Below are positions 1 through 8,561 of a stretch of DNA of 64,000 nt, piece after piece (position 1 is the stretch's first letter; each line of letters begins with the position of its first letter). The translations under genes and the position numbers were made by a program. Below the pieces are notes generated by a model. It had not been told where the DNA came from, ran no database searches, and saw only the letters and a program-made list of their open reading frames with translations. This DNA is from Njordibacter sp937773555 (GTDB lineage: Bacteria; Pseudomonadota; Gammaproteobacteria; Pseudomonadales; Balneatricaceae): contig NZ_CP159830.1 of assembly GCF_047730085.1 (NCBI RefSeq), positions 620,001-684,000 of the forward strand, in the 5' to 3' direction.

Positions 1-269
1 AGTGGTTATTGAGGCCGGTATGAAGCGATAATTTTGGTGACAAGGTCAAGGGTCTTTAATAATGCGATAATTATGAAGTGTAACAAATAGAGGCCTTTGC
101 ACAATACCAACGCCACGTTAAAATAGTTAAAATTTATGGCTTAACGGTGACTTATCGACAAATAGCTGTCGAGTTAGCATCACAGTTGGCTATGGGGGCG
201 GTTAAGTTTCGGGTATAATGATCACTTTAATAGCGCTTCTTAATTGTTTGGTACCTGCAGACCACCTCC
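1..269. other. Region upstream of hemA; no gene recognised
   Basis: No supported coding region is visible. One plus-strand frame is open from the window edge to a TAA at 29-31 and could be the last nine codons of an upstream gene, too short to identify. A TATAAT hexamer at 214-219 lies 51 bases before the hemA ATG and is a plausible -10 box, but no good -35 box sits 16-18 bases upstream; TTGGCT at 186-191 is 22 bases away. lolB, usually divergent from hemA in this group, is not here. Confidence 0.4.
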
Positions 270-1547
270 ATGACCTTGTTTGTATTTGGCATTAATCACA
301 CCACAGCCCCTATCGACGTGCGCGAAAAGCTAGCCTTTGCGCCAGAAATAACGGCGTCTGCTCTCCAGCAGTTAGTAAGCCAAACTGCAATTTCAGAAGC
401 GGCCATTTTATCTACATGTAACCGCACTGAAGTTTATGGCAGATTGCCCGCAGACCCTAAACAATCAGAAGAGTGTAATTTAGTAGTAGCCCAATGGCTG
501 GCTAATTTTCACCAAGTGGCGCTAGATCAAGTGCAACATCATAGTTATTTTCAGCAGGCTGACCAAGCTGTGAAACACATGATGCGAGTGGCCAGTGGAT
601 TAGATTCTATGGTGCTGGGTGAGCCGCAAATATTGGGCCAGTTGAAATCTAGCTTCTCTGTTGCCCGGCAGGAAAAAACTGCCACAAGCCATTTGATACG
701 CATGTTTCAAAGCGCCTTTAATATGGCCAAGTATGTCCGGACCCATACAGCTATTGGTGAAAACCCAGTATCTGTCGCCTTCGCTGCTGTGACAATGGCA
801 AAACAAATTTTTGCTCGTCTGGAAGATCAGTCAGCTTTGCTCATTGGAGCAGGTGAGACCATTGAGCTAGTCGCTCGGCATTTACATGATGCCGGTGTCA
901 AAAAAATTATTGTCGCCAATCGGACCTTGGCACGCGCTGAAGATTTGGCACTTGAATTTAACGCTCAAGCCATTTTGCTGTCTGATATTCCAGATCACCT
1001 AGCGGCTGCTGATATTGTTATTTCCTCCACTGCAAGTCAATTACCCATACTAGGTAAAGGTGCAGTTGAGCGGGCCCTCAGGCAGCGTAAACACAAACTG
1101 ATGTTTATGGTAGATATTGCAGTGCCTCGCGATATTGAAGCCGAAGTTGATGAGCTAGATGACGTCTATTTATTTACTGTTGATGATTTAAAAGATGTCA
1201 TAGATGAAGGCATGCGTTCTCGACAAGAAGCAGCAAAAACTGCCGAAGTGATGATTGAAGAAGGCCTTGTCACCTACTTGGAATCTGAACGTTCCTTAGA
1301 TGCTGTTGGCAGTATCCGAGGTTACCGGCAAAGTATGGAAGCGTTGCGAGATGACGAACTAGACCGTGCTATGGCTAAGCTAGCCAAGGGTGAGGACGCT
1401 CAGGTTGTAATGCAGCGACTTGCCCGAGATCTTACCAATAAAATGATGCATGCGCCCACGGTGCAATTAAAGAAAGCCAGTGCGTTAGGCGATGACCAAA
1501 GCCTAGCGTTATTGCAAACCATGTTTGATTTGAACAAAACCTTATGA
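270..1547 (+). CDS. hemA: Glutamyl-tRNA reductase
   Basis: Reduces glutamyl-tRNA to glutamate-1-semialdehyde with NADPH, the committed step of C5-pathway haem synthesis in the cytoplasm. The 425-residue product has the family's normal length. The catalytic cysteine is C50 in STCNRTE; the NADPH-binding stretch GAGETIELVARHL is at about residues 193-205; the C-terminal dimerisation helices are complete. The ATG at 270 lacks a strong ribosome-binding site. Its stop overlaps prfA by four bases (ATGA), implying translational coupling in the usual hemA-prfA-prmC order. Identification is secure. Confidence 0.98.
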   Translation: MTLFVFGINHTTAPIDVREKLAFAPEITASALQQLVSQTAISEAAILSTCNRTEVYGRLPADPKQSEECNLVVAQWLANFHQVALDQVQHHSYFQQADQAVKHMMRVASGLDSMVLGEPQILGQLKSSFSVARQEKTATSHLIRMFQSAFNMAKYVRTHTAIGENPVSVAFAAVTMAKQIFARLEDQSALLIGAGETIELVARHLHDAGVKKIIVANRTLARAEDLALEFNAQAILLSDIPDHLAAADIVISSTASQLPILGKGAVERALRQRKHKLMFMVDIAVPRDIEAEVDELDDVYLFTVDDLKDVIDEGMRSRQEAAKTAEVMIEEGLVTYLESERSLDAVGSIRGYRQSMEALRDDELDRAMAKLAKGEDAQVVMQRLARDLTNKMMHAPTVQLKKASALGDDQSLALLQTMFDLNKTL

Positions 1548-2635
1548 AAGCCTCAATACTTAGTAAATTAGAACGCTTACAGGATCGCTACGAAGAGCTA
1601 GAAGCCCTATTGGGCGTCGCTGAAGTGATCATGGATCAAGATAAATTTCGGGCTTATTCAAAAGAATATGCAGAGCTTGAAGATGTCGTAAAAAATTATG
1701 GACAATACGTTCAGCTGCAAGCTGACATGGAGGAAGCTCAGTTAATGCTGGCTGAAGATGACGCTGAAATGAAAGCCATGGCGGAAGAAGAAATTCTTGA
1801 TGGCAAGAAACGTCAAGCAGAATTAGAATTAGACTTGCAAAAGCTTCTACTGCCAAAAGATCCAAACGATGGCCACAATACTTTTGTAGAAATTCGTGCC
1901 GGTACTGGCGGTGATGAAGCTGCTATTTTTGCTGGAGACCTCTATCGTATGTACACGCGCTATGCCGAAAACATGGGTTGGAAGGTAGAGATTGTCAGTC
2001 AGAATGAAGGCGAGCATGGTGGCTATCGTGAAATAATTACCCGAATGGTAGGCAATGATGTTTACTCAAGGCTAAAATTTGAGTCGGGTGCTCACCGAGT
2101 GCAGCGAGTTCCAGAAACGGAATCTCAAGGCCGTATACATACGTCCGCCTGCACTGTAGCTGTGATGCCAGAAGTTGATTCGGTGGATGATGTCGATATT
2201 AATAAAGGTGATTTGCGCATCGATACGTTTCGAGCGTCTGGTGCTGGTGGCCAGCACGTTAATAAAACGGACTCGGCTATTCGCATCACTCACTTGCCAA
2301 CGGGCACGGTAGTAGAGTGTCAAGATGAGCGCTCACAACACAAGAACAAAGCTCGGGCAATGTCTCTGTTAGCATCCAGGCTTTTGTCCAGCGCCCAAGA
2401 AGTCGTTGCTGCAGAGCAAGCAGATGCTCGCAAGAGTTTAGTAGGCAGTGGTGACCGATCTGAGCGTATTCGTACCTATAATTATCCTCAGGGCCGAGTA
2501 ACAGATCATCGTATCAATCTGACGCTTTATAAGCTGGCCGATATTATGGAAGGTGATGTGAATTGTATTATCGAACCGTTAAGTAATGAGCATCAGGCTA
2601 ATTTATTGGCCTCGTTAGCAGAAAATGAAGGTTAA
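1544..2635 (+). CDS. prfA: Peptide chain release factor 1
   Basis: Recognises UAA and UAG stop codons and triggers peptide release on the ribosome. The 363-residue protein has the expected length. The stop-codon-reading PxT tripeptide is P190-E191-T192, which marks RF1 rather than RF2 (SPF). The peptidyl-tRNA hydrolysis motif GGQ is at 235-237, within GAGGQHVNKTDSAIR. It overlaps hemA by 4 bases and prmC by 11, so the three genes form one transcript. PrmC, encoded next, methylates the glutamine of GGQ. Confidence 0.98.
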   Translation: MKASILSKLERLQDRYEELEALLGVAEVIMDQDKFRAYSKEYAELEDVVKNYGQYVQLQADMEEAQLMLAEDDAEMKAMAEEEILDGKKRQAELELDLQKLLLPKDPNDGHNTFVEIRAGTGGDEAAIFAGDLYRMYTRYAENMGWKVEIVSQNEGEHGGYREIITRMVGNDVYSRLKFESGAHRVQRVPETESQGRIHTSACTVAVMPEVDSVDDVDINKGDLRIDTFRASGAGGQHVNKTDSAIRITHLPTGTVVECQDERSQHKNKARAMSLLASRLLSSAQEVVAAEQADARKSLVGSGDRSERIRTYNYPQGRVTDHRINLTLYKLADIMEGDVNCIIEPLSNEHQANLLASLAENEG

Positions 2636-3554
2636 TTACTCCTCAAGCCCTCAACCTAACCTCTGCTCAAACTATACTTGGCAGCAGGCCATTGTTTGGG
2701 CTAAGGAAACCCTGAAGAAGTCTTCAGAGGCAACCGATAGTGCTCGGTTAGATGCTGAGTTACTGCTGTGCTATGTGCTATCTATTACCCAGGCCAGCCT
2801 CTACGCTTGGCCAGACAAACCTGTGATGAAACCACAGTGGCAGCGCTTTGAATACCTGGTGTTGGAGCGCTGTTTGGGCAGACCTGTTGCTCATTTGCTT
2901 GGGCAACAGGGTTTTTGGACGTTAGATTTACAAATAGATGCCTCTACCCTAATTCCGCGTCCAGAAACAGAATTAATAGTAGAAGTTGTGCTTGATCTAA
3001 ACTTGCCAACGCAGGCTAGAGTAATAGATCTGGGCACCGGTAGTGGCGCAATTGCTCTGGCTTTAGCCAGTGAATACCCCCACTGGAGCGTTACAGGTGT
3101 AGATCAATCACCTGAGGCTGTCAATCTGGCTAAAATTAACGCCCACAGATGCGACTTAGAGCGAGTGAATTTCTACCGGGGTAACTGGGCGCAGGGTTTA
3201 GTTAAAGATGTTAACAAGCCGCTGCACTGTGTGGTTAGTAATCCCCCTTATATCGACGCACAAGACCCACATTTAAGCCAAGGTGATGTGCGTTTTGAAC
3301 CACTATCAGCGCTTGTAGCTAATGATCATGGAATGGCAGATATAAACATTATTGTAAGGCAAGCATCGCAGTTGTTGGCAGAAGGTGGCTGGTTAGTGAT
3401 TGAGCACGGTTATGATCAAGGCTTGAAAGTGGCAAAACTGTTAGCTTGCTTAGGGTTTGAGTTGGTTGCCACACGAAAGGATTATAATGACCACGACAGG
3501 GTAACTTACGGTCAGTGGTCTGGCAGAGTGCCAGCTATAGAACTAGGCAGATAG
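2625..3554 (+). CDS. prmC: Release factor glutamine N5-methyltransferase
   Basis: Methylates the glutamine of the GGQ motif in release factors using S-adenosylmethionine. The SAM-binding motif DLGTGSGAIA is at about 135-144 and the substrate-glutamine motif NPPY at 206-209, followed by IDAQDPHL as is usual. At 309 residues it is about 30 longer than the E. coli enzyme. The extra length is mainly an N-terminal stretch (MKVNYSSSPQPN...) that overlaps prfA by 11 bases, so a later start is possible, though I see no better one. Confidence 0.96.
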   Translation: MKVNYSSSPQPNLCSNYTWQQAIVWAKETLKKSSEATDSARLDAELLLCYVLSITQASLYAWPDKPVMKPQWQRFEYLVLERCLGRPVAHLLGQQGFWTLDLQIDASTLIPRPETELIVEVVLDLNLPTQARVIDLGTGSGAIALALASEYPHWSVTGVDQSPEAVNLAKINAHRCDLERVNFYRGNWAQGLVKDVNKPLHCVVSNPPYIDAQDPHLSQGDVRFEPLSALVANDHGMADINIIVRQASQLLAEGGWLVIEHGYDQGLKVAKLLACLGFELVATRKDYNDHDRVTYGQWSGRVPAIELGR

Positions 3555-3569
3555 CCTTAGGACTAATGT

Positions 3570-4316
3570 ATGAATGATGAGCAGTTACAGCGTTACAGTC
3601 GGCAAATAATGTTGCCAGAATTTGATTATCAAGGTCAGCAACGTTTATTGAGTTCTAGAGTGCTCATTATTGGTTTAGGCGGCTTGGGCAGCCCCGTGGC
3701 TTTGTATTTGGCGTCGGCTGGCTTAGGCACATTGGTGTTGGTAGACGACGACCTCGTGGATTATTCTAACTTGCAGCGTCAGATCATTCATAGCGAAGCT
3801 GACGTAGGCGTAAGTAAGGTGGTGTCTGCCCAACAGAGTATTGCAGCAATTAATAGTGGTGTGCTGGTGAAAGCTGTTCAGCAGCGGCTTAAGGATGAAG
3901 ATTTAGCTGAAGAGGTAAAAAAAGCTGATATTGTATTAGATTGTTGTGATAATTTAGTCACCCGTTTAGCAGTGAATAAAGCGTGTCTGCAGTATCAAAC
4001 ACCCTTGGTTTCTGGCGCAGCTATTCGTATGGAGGGCCAGATTACTGTAGTAGACCCTCGACAAGCCAACGCACCTTGCTACCATTGTTTAATGCAGTTC
4101 ACAGGAGAGCAAGAACTAACCTGTTCAACCAATGGGGTGATGGCACCACTGGTTGGTATTGTGGGTGCGATTCAAGCGATGGAAGCCATTAAAGTGCTTT
4201 CTAACCTTGGTGAGCCATTAGTGGGTAAGCTGTTGTTATTGGACGCAAAAACCATGCACTGGCAAACTTTTACCTTACCTAAAGACGTACACTGTCCAAG
4301 CTGTGGCACAATTTAA
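3570..4316 (+). CDS. moeB: MoeB/ThiF-type ubiquitin-like-protein activating enzyme
   Basis: E1-like adenylyltransferase of the HesA/MoeB/ThiF family, which activates the C-terminal glycine of a small sulfur carrier (MoaD for molybdopterin, or ThiS). It has 248 residues. The ATP-binding loop GLGGLG is at 35-40, followed by the RQIIH segment at about 70-74. Two CxxC pairs, C170/C173 and C242/C245, form the structural zinc site. It follows prmC by 15 bases, a position usually held by moeB. MoeB against ThiF cannot be settled by sequence reading alone; the molybdoenzyme SoxC in this window would need molybdopterin. Confidence 0.88.
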   Translation: MNDEQLQRYSRQIMLPEFDYQGQQRLLSSRVLIIGLGGLGSPVALYLASAGLGTLVLVDDDLVDYSNLQRQIIHSEADVGVSKVVSAQQSIAAINSGVLVKAVQQRLKDEDLAEEVKKADIVLDCCDNLVTRLAVNKACLQYQTPLVSGAAIRMEGQITVVDPRQANAPCYHCLMQFTGEQELTCSTNGVMAPLVGIVGAIQAMEAIKVLSNLGEPLVGKLLLLDAKTMHWQTFTLPKDVHCPSCGTI

Positions 4317-4376
4317 TTTTTTTTCACGTTTTTTGCCTTTTTTTGGTATTTTTTAAGCTAGTGTGGGCATAGGTGC

Positions 4377-4404
4377 TTGACTCTGAATCTCAATGGTTTA
4401 CTAT
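4377..4404 (+). promoter_or_regulatory. Putative tRNA operon promoter
   Basis: TTGACT at 4377-4382 and TACTAT at 4399-4404 are separated by 16 bases. A GC-rich discriminator (ACGCGC) follows, as is usual for stringently controlled stable-RNA promoters. Transcription would begin near 4411, a few bases before the tRNA-Ser at 4418. The DNA just upstream (about 4315-4356) is very T-rich. Confidence 0.55.
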
Positions 4405-4417
4405 ACGCGCTCTCTGC

Positions 4418-4508
4418 GGAGGGGTGGCAGAGTGGTCGAATGCAACGGTCTTGAAAACCGTCGTGGGTTAATAGCCCACCGAGAGTTCGAATCTCTCCTC
4501 CTCCGCCA
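4418..4508 (+). tRNA. tRNA-Ser (anticodon TGA)
   Basis: Full cloverleaf. Acceptor GGAGGGG (4418-4424) pairs with CTCCTCC (4498-4504), discriminator G4505, encoded CCA at 4506-4508. The anticodon stem ACGGT/ACCGT encloses loop CTTGAAA with anticodon TGA at 4452-4454. There is a long variable arm (GTGGG...CCCAC), as expected for serine, and the T-arm is GAGAG/CTCTC around TTCGAAT. Decodes UCA and other UCN codons. Confidence 0.97.
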
Positions 4509-4615
4509 TTTTATTTTTGCAGGTGTGGTTTTATAGCCGCATGTGAGCAGTAGCCGAGTAAACAGTTATTACTACGGATTAAGGGGCACAATCTACCAAG
4601 CCCTGCAGAGAATTT

Positions 4616-4691
4616 GGGTCGTTAGCTCAGTTGGTAGAGCAGTTGGCTTTTAACCAATTGGTCGGGCGTTCGAGCCGCCCACGACCCACCA
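4616..4691 (+). tRNA. tRNA-Lys (anticodon TTT), copy 1
   Basis: 76 nt including the encoded CCA at 4689-4691. Acceptor GGGTCGT pairs with ACGACCC, discriminator A. The anticodon arm GTTGG-CTTTTAA-CCAAT carries anticodon TTT, closely matching the E. coli tRNA-Lys layout. Identical to copy 2. Confidence 0.97.
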
Positions 4692-4814
4692 TATTAAACC
4701 GTGTTAACCGGTTAATGTTAATTTTACAGCGTAATTGGCTGTTAAATTTCACCGTAGTAAGCAGTTAATGCTACGTATTAAGGGGCACAATCTACCAAGC
4801 CCTGCAGAGAATTT

Positions 4815-4890
4815 GGGTCGTTAGCTCAGTTGGTAGAGCAGTTGGCTTTTAACCAATTGGTCGGGCGTTCGAGCCGCCCACGACCCACCA
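4815..4890 (+). tRNA. tRNA-Lys (anticodon TTT), copy 2
   Basis: Identical in all 76 nt to the copy at 4616-4691, with encoded CCA at 4888-4890. It lies exactly 199 bases downstream and is followed within 12 bases by an intrinsic terminator, so the three tRNAs are probably one transcript. Confidence 0.97.
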
Positions 4891-4901
4891 TTATAAGAAA
4901 C

Positions 4902-4934
4902 AGCCCTCGTTAGGAAACTAGCGGGGGCTTTTTT
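4902..4934 (+). terminator. Intrinsic terminator of the tRNA operon
   Basis: A 12-bp stem, 4902-4913 (AGCCCTCGTTAG) with 4918-4929 (CTAGCGGGGGCT) including two G-T pairs, closes a GAAA tetraloop and is followed by six T. The stop codon of the convergent minus-strand gene (4910-4912) lies inside this stem, so the element may serve both strands, though the minus side lacks a long T tract. Confidence 0.9.
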
Positions 4935-5827
4935 GTGGACAAGATTAAGCCACGATTTTTGCATACCCAAGGCTGATGGCTATTCACGCGTTCATACATC
5001 AACACCATGTTGGGCCAAGGGTCTGCCGAAGTGCCCACCATAAGTTGTTTATAATCGATAGGCTTGGGTTCGCTATAATGCCTTGGCCCGCCGATCCAAT
5101 GCCATTTGGGTAAAATAATGAAACCTCGTTCTGGCCCATGGGTCGTCTTCAGTTGTGCAAGTTCATGGTGCTCTAACCACCAACCCCGCTGATGCTGTGG
5201 ATTAAGTCCTATACCCTCAACAAAGGTTGATTGCCAGTTTTCATAGGCGTAAAACAGCATGCCTGTTAACAGTAATTGTTGACGTGTAGGCAGGGGTAAA
5301 CTGTGTTGCTTGAAGAAATTTAATACTTGCCCAGTATGGCTCAATGGGAGCTGGTGTTGCCGTAACCGATCCCACTTAAGGTCTAATCGATCGTGTCCAG
5401 CGGGGCCAACAAAGTCGGTTAATTGTGTGCCACCCTTATTGAGTAAATAAAATTTTATGGCAAGCTCTAGATGAACTATTTCTAACGCATTATTTTGGTA
5501 TATAAGGTCTAGTTCCCCAAGTGTTCGTTCAGCGCTTTGGATCACTAGGTTCCGGGCTAAAATTTTGTTAGTCAACGATGACTCAAACCAATGCTCTACA
5601 CAATCTTCAAAATGTTTTCCCAAACGATAAGCTGGCTGAGCAGGGTAGGTTTTTACGCAGGTGGTGGCTTTACTGGCCTTATAAGTTAGATCTTGAGGAT
5701 TAAACACACCCACTTCTGGCGTTTCTAGCATTAAGGTTTGGCTTTGCAGTAACCAATACAAGTCTTGCTGAATATCCACTGTAATAGGGCATCCAGATTG
5801 ATGATTTTGTTGATCTTGTTGGCCCAC
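4910..5827 (-). CDS. DUF1853 family protein
   Basis: Uncharacterised cytoplasmic family. Family features seen: a tryptophan-containing N-terminal segment (DLYWLLQSQ), then LGELDLIY, LELAIKFYLL and FVGPAGHDRLDLKWDRLR, a pattern of acidic and lysine residues reminiscent of nuclease-like folds (inference). The frame is open to an ATG at 5914, but that start would overlap the divergent transporter gene by about 50 bases. A GTG at 5827 is preceded by AGGA at an 8-base spacing and fits the family's N-terminus, giving 305 residues. I prefer it. Confidence 0.8.
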   Translation of the reverse strand: MGQQDQQNHQSGCPITVDIQQDLYWLLQSQTLMLETPEVGVFNPQDLTYKASKATTCVKTYPAQPAYRLGKHFEDCVEHWFESSLTNKILARNLVIQSAERTLGELDLIYQNNALEIVHLELAIKFYLLNKGGTQLTDFVGPAGHDRLDLKWDRLRQHQLPLSHTGQVLNFFKQHSLPLPTRQQLLLTGMLFYAYENWQSTFVEGIGLNPQHQRGWWLEHHELAQLKTTHGPERGFIILPKWHWIGGPRHYSEPKPIDYKQLMVGTSADPWPNMVLMYERVNSHQPWVCKNRGLILSTKKPPLVS

Positions 5828-5865
5828 AATAATCGTCCTAGGTTCTAATTTAATAAGTGAGTATA

Positions 5866-7275
5866 ATGGCAAAAATGAACGCGACACAACTACAATCCTA
5901 TTACGATCAAACACCTAACGCCAGGCGCATGGCGCTTGTGAGTGTGGGTTTGGTGATGATGGTTTGCTCTCTAGCGCTTTCTGCAGTGAATATTGCCATA
6001 CCGCGAATTGCTGAGGACCTGCAAGCTAGCGCGTCTGGAGTAAGCTGGATTCCAGTGGCAATGTTATGGGGTAATGTGGTGTTTTTATTGCCCATAGGCC
6101 GCATAGCCGACATCGTTGGACGCAAACGTGTATTTGTTACTGGAATAGTGTTGTTTATCGTCTCTTCAGTGTGTGTTTTGTTACCACAATCTATTGGTAC
6201 CTTGCTGTTTATTCGTGTTGCTCAAGGTATTTCTAGCTCTATGGTATATGGCACCAGTATGGCAATTATTGGTGTGGTTTATGCCAATTCAAACCGTGGC
6301 CAAGCCCTCGGTATTGCCGCTTCGTCAGTTTATTTAGGGCTAACTCTTGGCCCTTTAATTGGGGGATGGTTAACTGAGCACTGGGGTTGGAAAAGTGTAT
6401 TTTGGGCCCCTATTCCGATCTTAATCTTATGCCTAGTAGTGCTGTCTGCCTATGTAAAAGGCGATTGGAAATCAGATTTAAGAGCTAAATTCGATTGGCA
6501 AGGTAGTTTAATTTTTGCAGCTTGGGTCAGCGCGTTTATGATGGGGTTGTCACGCCTAACAGATTGGCGGTTTGCACTTTTAGCCATTTTTGGGTTAGTG
6601 CTTTTGGCTGTCTTTGTATGGCACCAGTCGAAAATTGAATCACCTTTAATTCGACTATCTGCGTTAAGGGCTAATCGCATTTTCAACCGTTCTTTGTTAT
6701 CCGCTTTCTTTATCTACGGCTCTAGTTTCTCTATGGTTTTTTTGCTGAGCTTGTATCTACAGTATATTCACCAGCTTAGCCCCAGTGAAGCAGGCCAAAT
6801 TGTGTTGATTCAAACACTGATTATGATGGTATTGGCACCCATAACGGGTCGCTTATCAGATCGTTTTGAGCCTAGAGTGCTTTCGACATTTGGTTGCCTA
6901 TTATTTGTCATTGGCTATGCCATGTTGTTTAGGCTAGATATGAACACGTCTTTGCAGTACGTGATGCTCGCACTAGTATTTTTGGGGCTGGGTTTTGGGT
7001 TCTTTTCATCACCCAATAATAATGCGGCTATTGGTTCGGTGCCAGCGGATAAGCTAAGCATTGCTGCGGTGTTACTCAACTTAGCACGTACTATGGGCAA
7101 TATGGTGAGTTCTGCTATTGTAATGACCTTGTTTAGTGTCACGATGGGAGGTGCGGCAATCACCCCAGAGCTATACCCTCAGCTCTTGTTAGTCATAAAA
7201 ATCACCATGGTATTGTCTGTGTGTTATGCCTTGATTGCGGCTACATTTTCCTACCGGCGGGGCACTATTCATTAG
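5866..7275 (+). CDS. MFS multidrug-type exporter, DHA2 (14-helix) family
   Basis: Inner-membrane proton-driven antiporter of the EmrB/QacA type; substrate unknown. About 469 residues with roughly 14 hydrophobic helices. The helix 2-3 loop motif GRIADIVGRKRVF and the helix 5 signature LGLTLGPLIGGWLTEHWGWKSVFW are both intact, and the second-half loop GRLSDRFEPR is present. A GTG at 5857 is an alternative start. It is transcribed away from the DUF1853 gene, and its stop overlaps the greB stop by four bases in convergent orientation. No EmrA-type adaptor gene is adjacent. Confidence 0.88.
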   Translation: MAKMNATQLQSYYDQTPNARRMALVSVGLVMMVCSLALSAVNIAIPRIAEDLQASASGVSWIPVAMLWGNVVFLLPIGRIADIVGRKRVFVTGIVLFIVSSVCVLLPQSIGTLLFIRVAQGISSSMVYGTSMAIIGVVYANSNRGQALGIAASSVYLGLTLGPLIGGWLTEHWGWKSVFWAPIPILILCLVVLSAYVKGDWKSDLRAKFDWQGSLIFAAWVSAFMMGLSRLTDWRFALLAIFGLVLLAVFVWHQSKIESPLIRLSALRANRIFNRSLLSAFFIYGSSFSMVFLLSLYLQYIHQLSPSEAGQIVLIQTLIMMVLAPITGRLSDRFEPRVLSTFGCLLFVIGYAMLFRLDMNTSLQYVMLALVFLGLGFGFFSSPNNNAAIGSVPADKLSIAAVLLNLARTMGNMVSSAIVMTLFSVTMGGAAITPELYPQLLLVIKITMVLSVCYALIAATFSYRRGTIH

Positions 7276-7802
7276 GTAGGTTCAGCATCTGCGTAATTGA
7301 TAGCAATAATGTCATAGCCTTTTTTAAGGTTGCTTAGCTCTACCCTATCATCCAGCCTTTTGCCTATTAGGGCCAACGCAAGTGGGGAGTCTATGCTGAT
7401 ATAACCTGAGCTAGGGTCAAGTTCGTCGGCACCCACAATTCGATAGCGCCGTTCATTGTCATCGTCGTCAACTAAGGTGACCCAGGCACCAAAATATACT
7501 TTTTTTAGATCCGCAGGTACTCCTTCTACTACCTTGATATGGTCAAGGCGTCTCTGCAGGTAAAGAATACGGCTGTCCATTTCCCTGAGCATTTTTTTGC
7601 CGTAGATGTATTCTGCATTTTCTGATCGATCTCCCAAAGCCGCTGCTTCCTGCACCGCTTGAGTAATAACTGGGCGCTTGTTACGCCATAGATCATCTAG
7701 CTCATTTTTAAGTGCTGCTGCACCTTCTGGTGTGATTAGAGGTGAGCGCTTTGGGCCGGGTGGGCGGTAGCGCCCTGCAAACCGTTGCTTTGCTGATTTC
7801 AT
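7272..7802 (-). CDS. greB: Transcription elongation factor GreB
   Basis: Rescues backtracked RNA polymerase by inserting its coiled coil into the secondary channel and stimulating transcript cleavage. 176 residues, slightly longer than E. coli GreB because of a basic N-terminus (MKSAKQRFAGRYRPPGPKR). The coiled-coil tip with acidic residues is in LGDRSENAEYIYGKK; the GreB-type segment SENAEYIYGKKMLRE distinguishes it from GreA. The C-terminal FKBP-like domain follows from about residue 95. It overlaps rsmE by four bases (ATGA), indicating coupling. Confidence 0.96.
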   Translation of the reverse strand: MKSAKQRFAGRYRPPGPKRSPLITPEGAAALKNELDDLWRNKRPVITQAVQEAAALGDRSENAEYIYGKKMLREMDSRILYLQRRLDHIKVVEGVPADLKKVYFGAWVTLVDDDDNERRYRIVGADELDPSSGYISIDSPLALALIGKRLDDRVELSNLKKGYDIIAINYADAEPT

Positions 7803-8515
7803 AGGGCACAGAGCCTCGAAATAGCCACCGGGATTGCAGTTTCTACTCGCATAATTCGAGGGCCAAGGGAGAAGGGTATAAAACCTTGTTCTTCTAATTT
7901 ACCCACTTCATAGTCTGTGAAACCTCCTTCAGGGCCAATGGCTAAGGTTGTGGCCTGTTGAGTTGCATCAGGGCATGCATTAGCGTTACGTGGGTGAGCT
8001 ACAAGCCTTCGACTATGGCCAGCCCAATGACTAAGCTTATCTTCAACGAAAGGTTTAAATAGTTCGGCCTTGTGTAACAAAGGTAACTGTGTGGTGCCTG
8101 CTTGCTCTAGGCCTAAAAGTAAATTGTTATAAATGCTCATGGGTTGTAACAGTGGCGTTTGCCAATAGCTTTTTTCCACTTTTGCACTGTTTAGTAGGGT
8201 TATTTCGCTCACTCCTAAGGTGGCGCAGGTTTGTAATATCCGGCGCATCATTTTAGGCCTAGGCAGGGCTAGTAATAATTTTAACCCCAAGGGTGCGGGG
8301 CTATTTTGGCTGAGTGTTATTTCAAGCCGTGTTTCCAGCTCGCTGTGAGCGATGACTTTGCCTAAACCAATAGCGCCATTAATCTGCCCCACCCTAAGAC
8401 TGTCACCAATGTTGGGTTTAATCACATTAACAAGGTGAGTTTGACGGTGAGGGTCGGTAATTTGAATTTGTCCCATGGAGGACAGTTCATTAACCTTATA
8501 AAGTAGTATATTCAT
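7799..8515 (-). CDS. rsmE: 16S rRNA (uracil1498-N3)-methyltransferase
   Basis: SPOUT-class methyltransferase that makes m3U1498 in the decoding region of 16S rRNA. 238 residues, normal length. An N-terminal PUA-like domain covers about 1-70 (HLVNVIKPNIGDSLRVGQ), then the knotted SAM-binding part with the diagnostic IGPEGGFTDYEV and LGPRIMRVETA motifs at the C-terminus. Its stop overlaps the greB start. It is divergent from udk with a 46-base gap. Confidence 0.95.
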   Translation of the reverse strand: MNILLYKVNELSSMGQIQITDPHRQTHLVNVIKPNIGDSLRVGQINGAIGLGKVIAHSELETRLEITLSQNSPAPLGLKLLLALPRPKMMRRILQTCATLGVSEITLLNSAKVEKSYWQTPLLQPMSIYNNLLLGLEQAGTTQLPLLHKAELFKPFVEDKLSHWAGHSRRLVAHPRNANACPDATQQATTLAIGPEGGFTDYEVGKLEEQGFIPFSLGPRIMRVETAIPVAISRLCAL

Positions 8516-8561
8516 AGCTGCATAGTATAATAGGGGATTACAATAATGTGTTGGAGTTTGT

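Larger units (their letters stand above)
4572..4890 (+). repeat. 199-bp tandem duplication carrying tRNA-Lys
   Basis: Bases 4572-4691 recur at 4771-4890 with one visible mismatch (CTACGGATTA against CTACGTATTA), a period of 199 bp. Each copy has an identical 35-base leader beginning AAGGGGCACAATC immediately before the tRNA. Weaker similarity extends about 20 bp further upstream of each copy. This is a recent tandem duplication of leader plus tRNA-Lys. Confidence 0.93.

Noticed and set aside
90..104. GAGGCCTTTGCACAA, similar in feel to terminal repeats of some insertion sequences
   Set aside because: No second end, target duplication or transposase fragment is visible, and the window starts 89 bases earlier.
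5828..5914. Extended N-terminus of the DUF1853 protein
   Set aside because: It would overlap the divergent transporter start; GTG 5827 has a proper ribosome-binding site.
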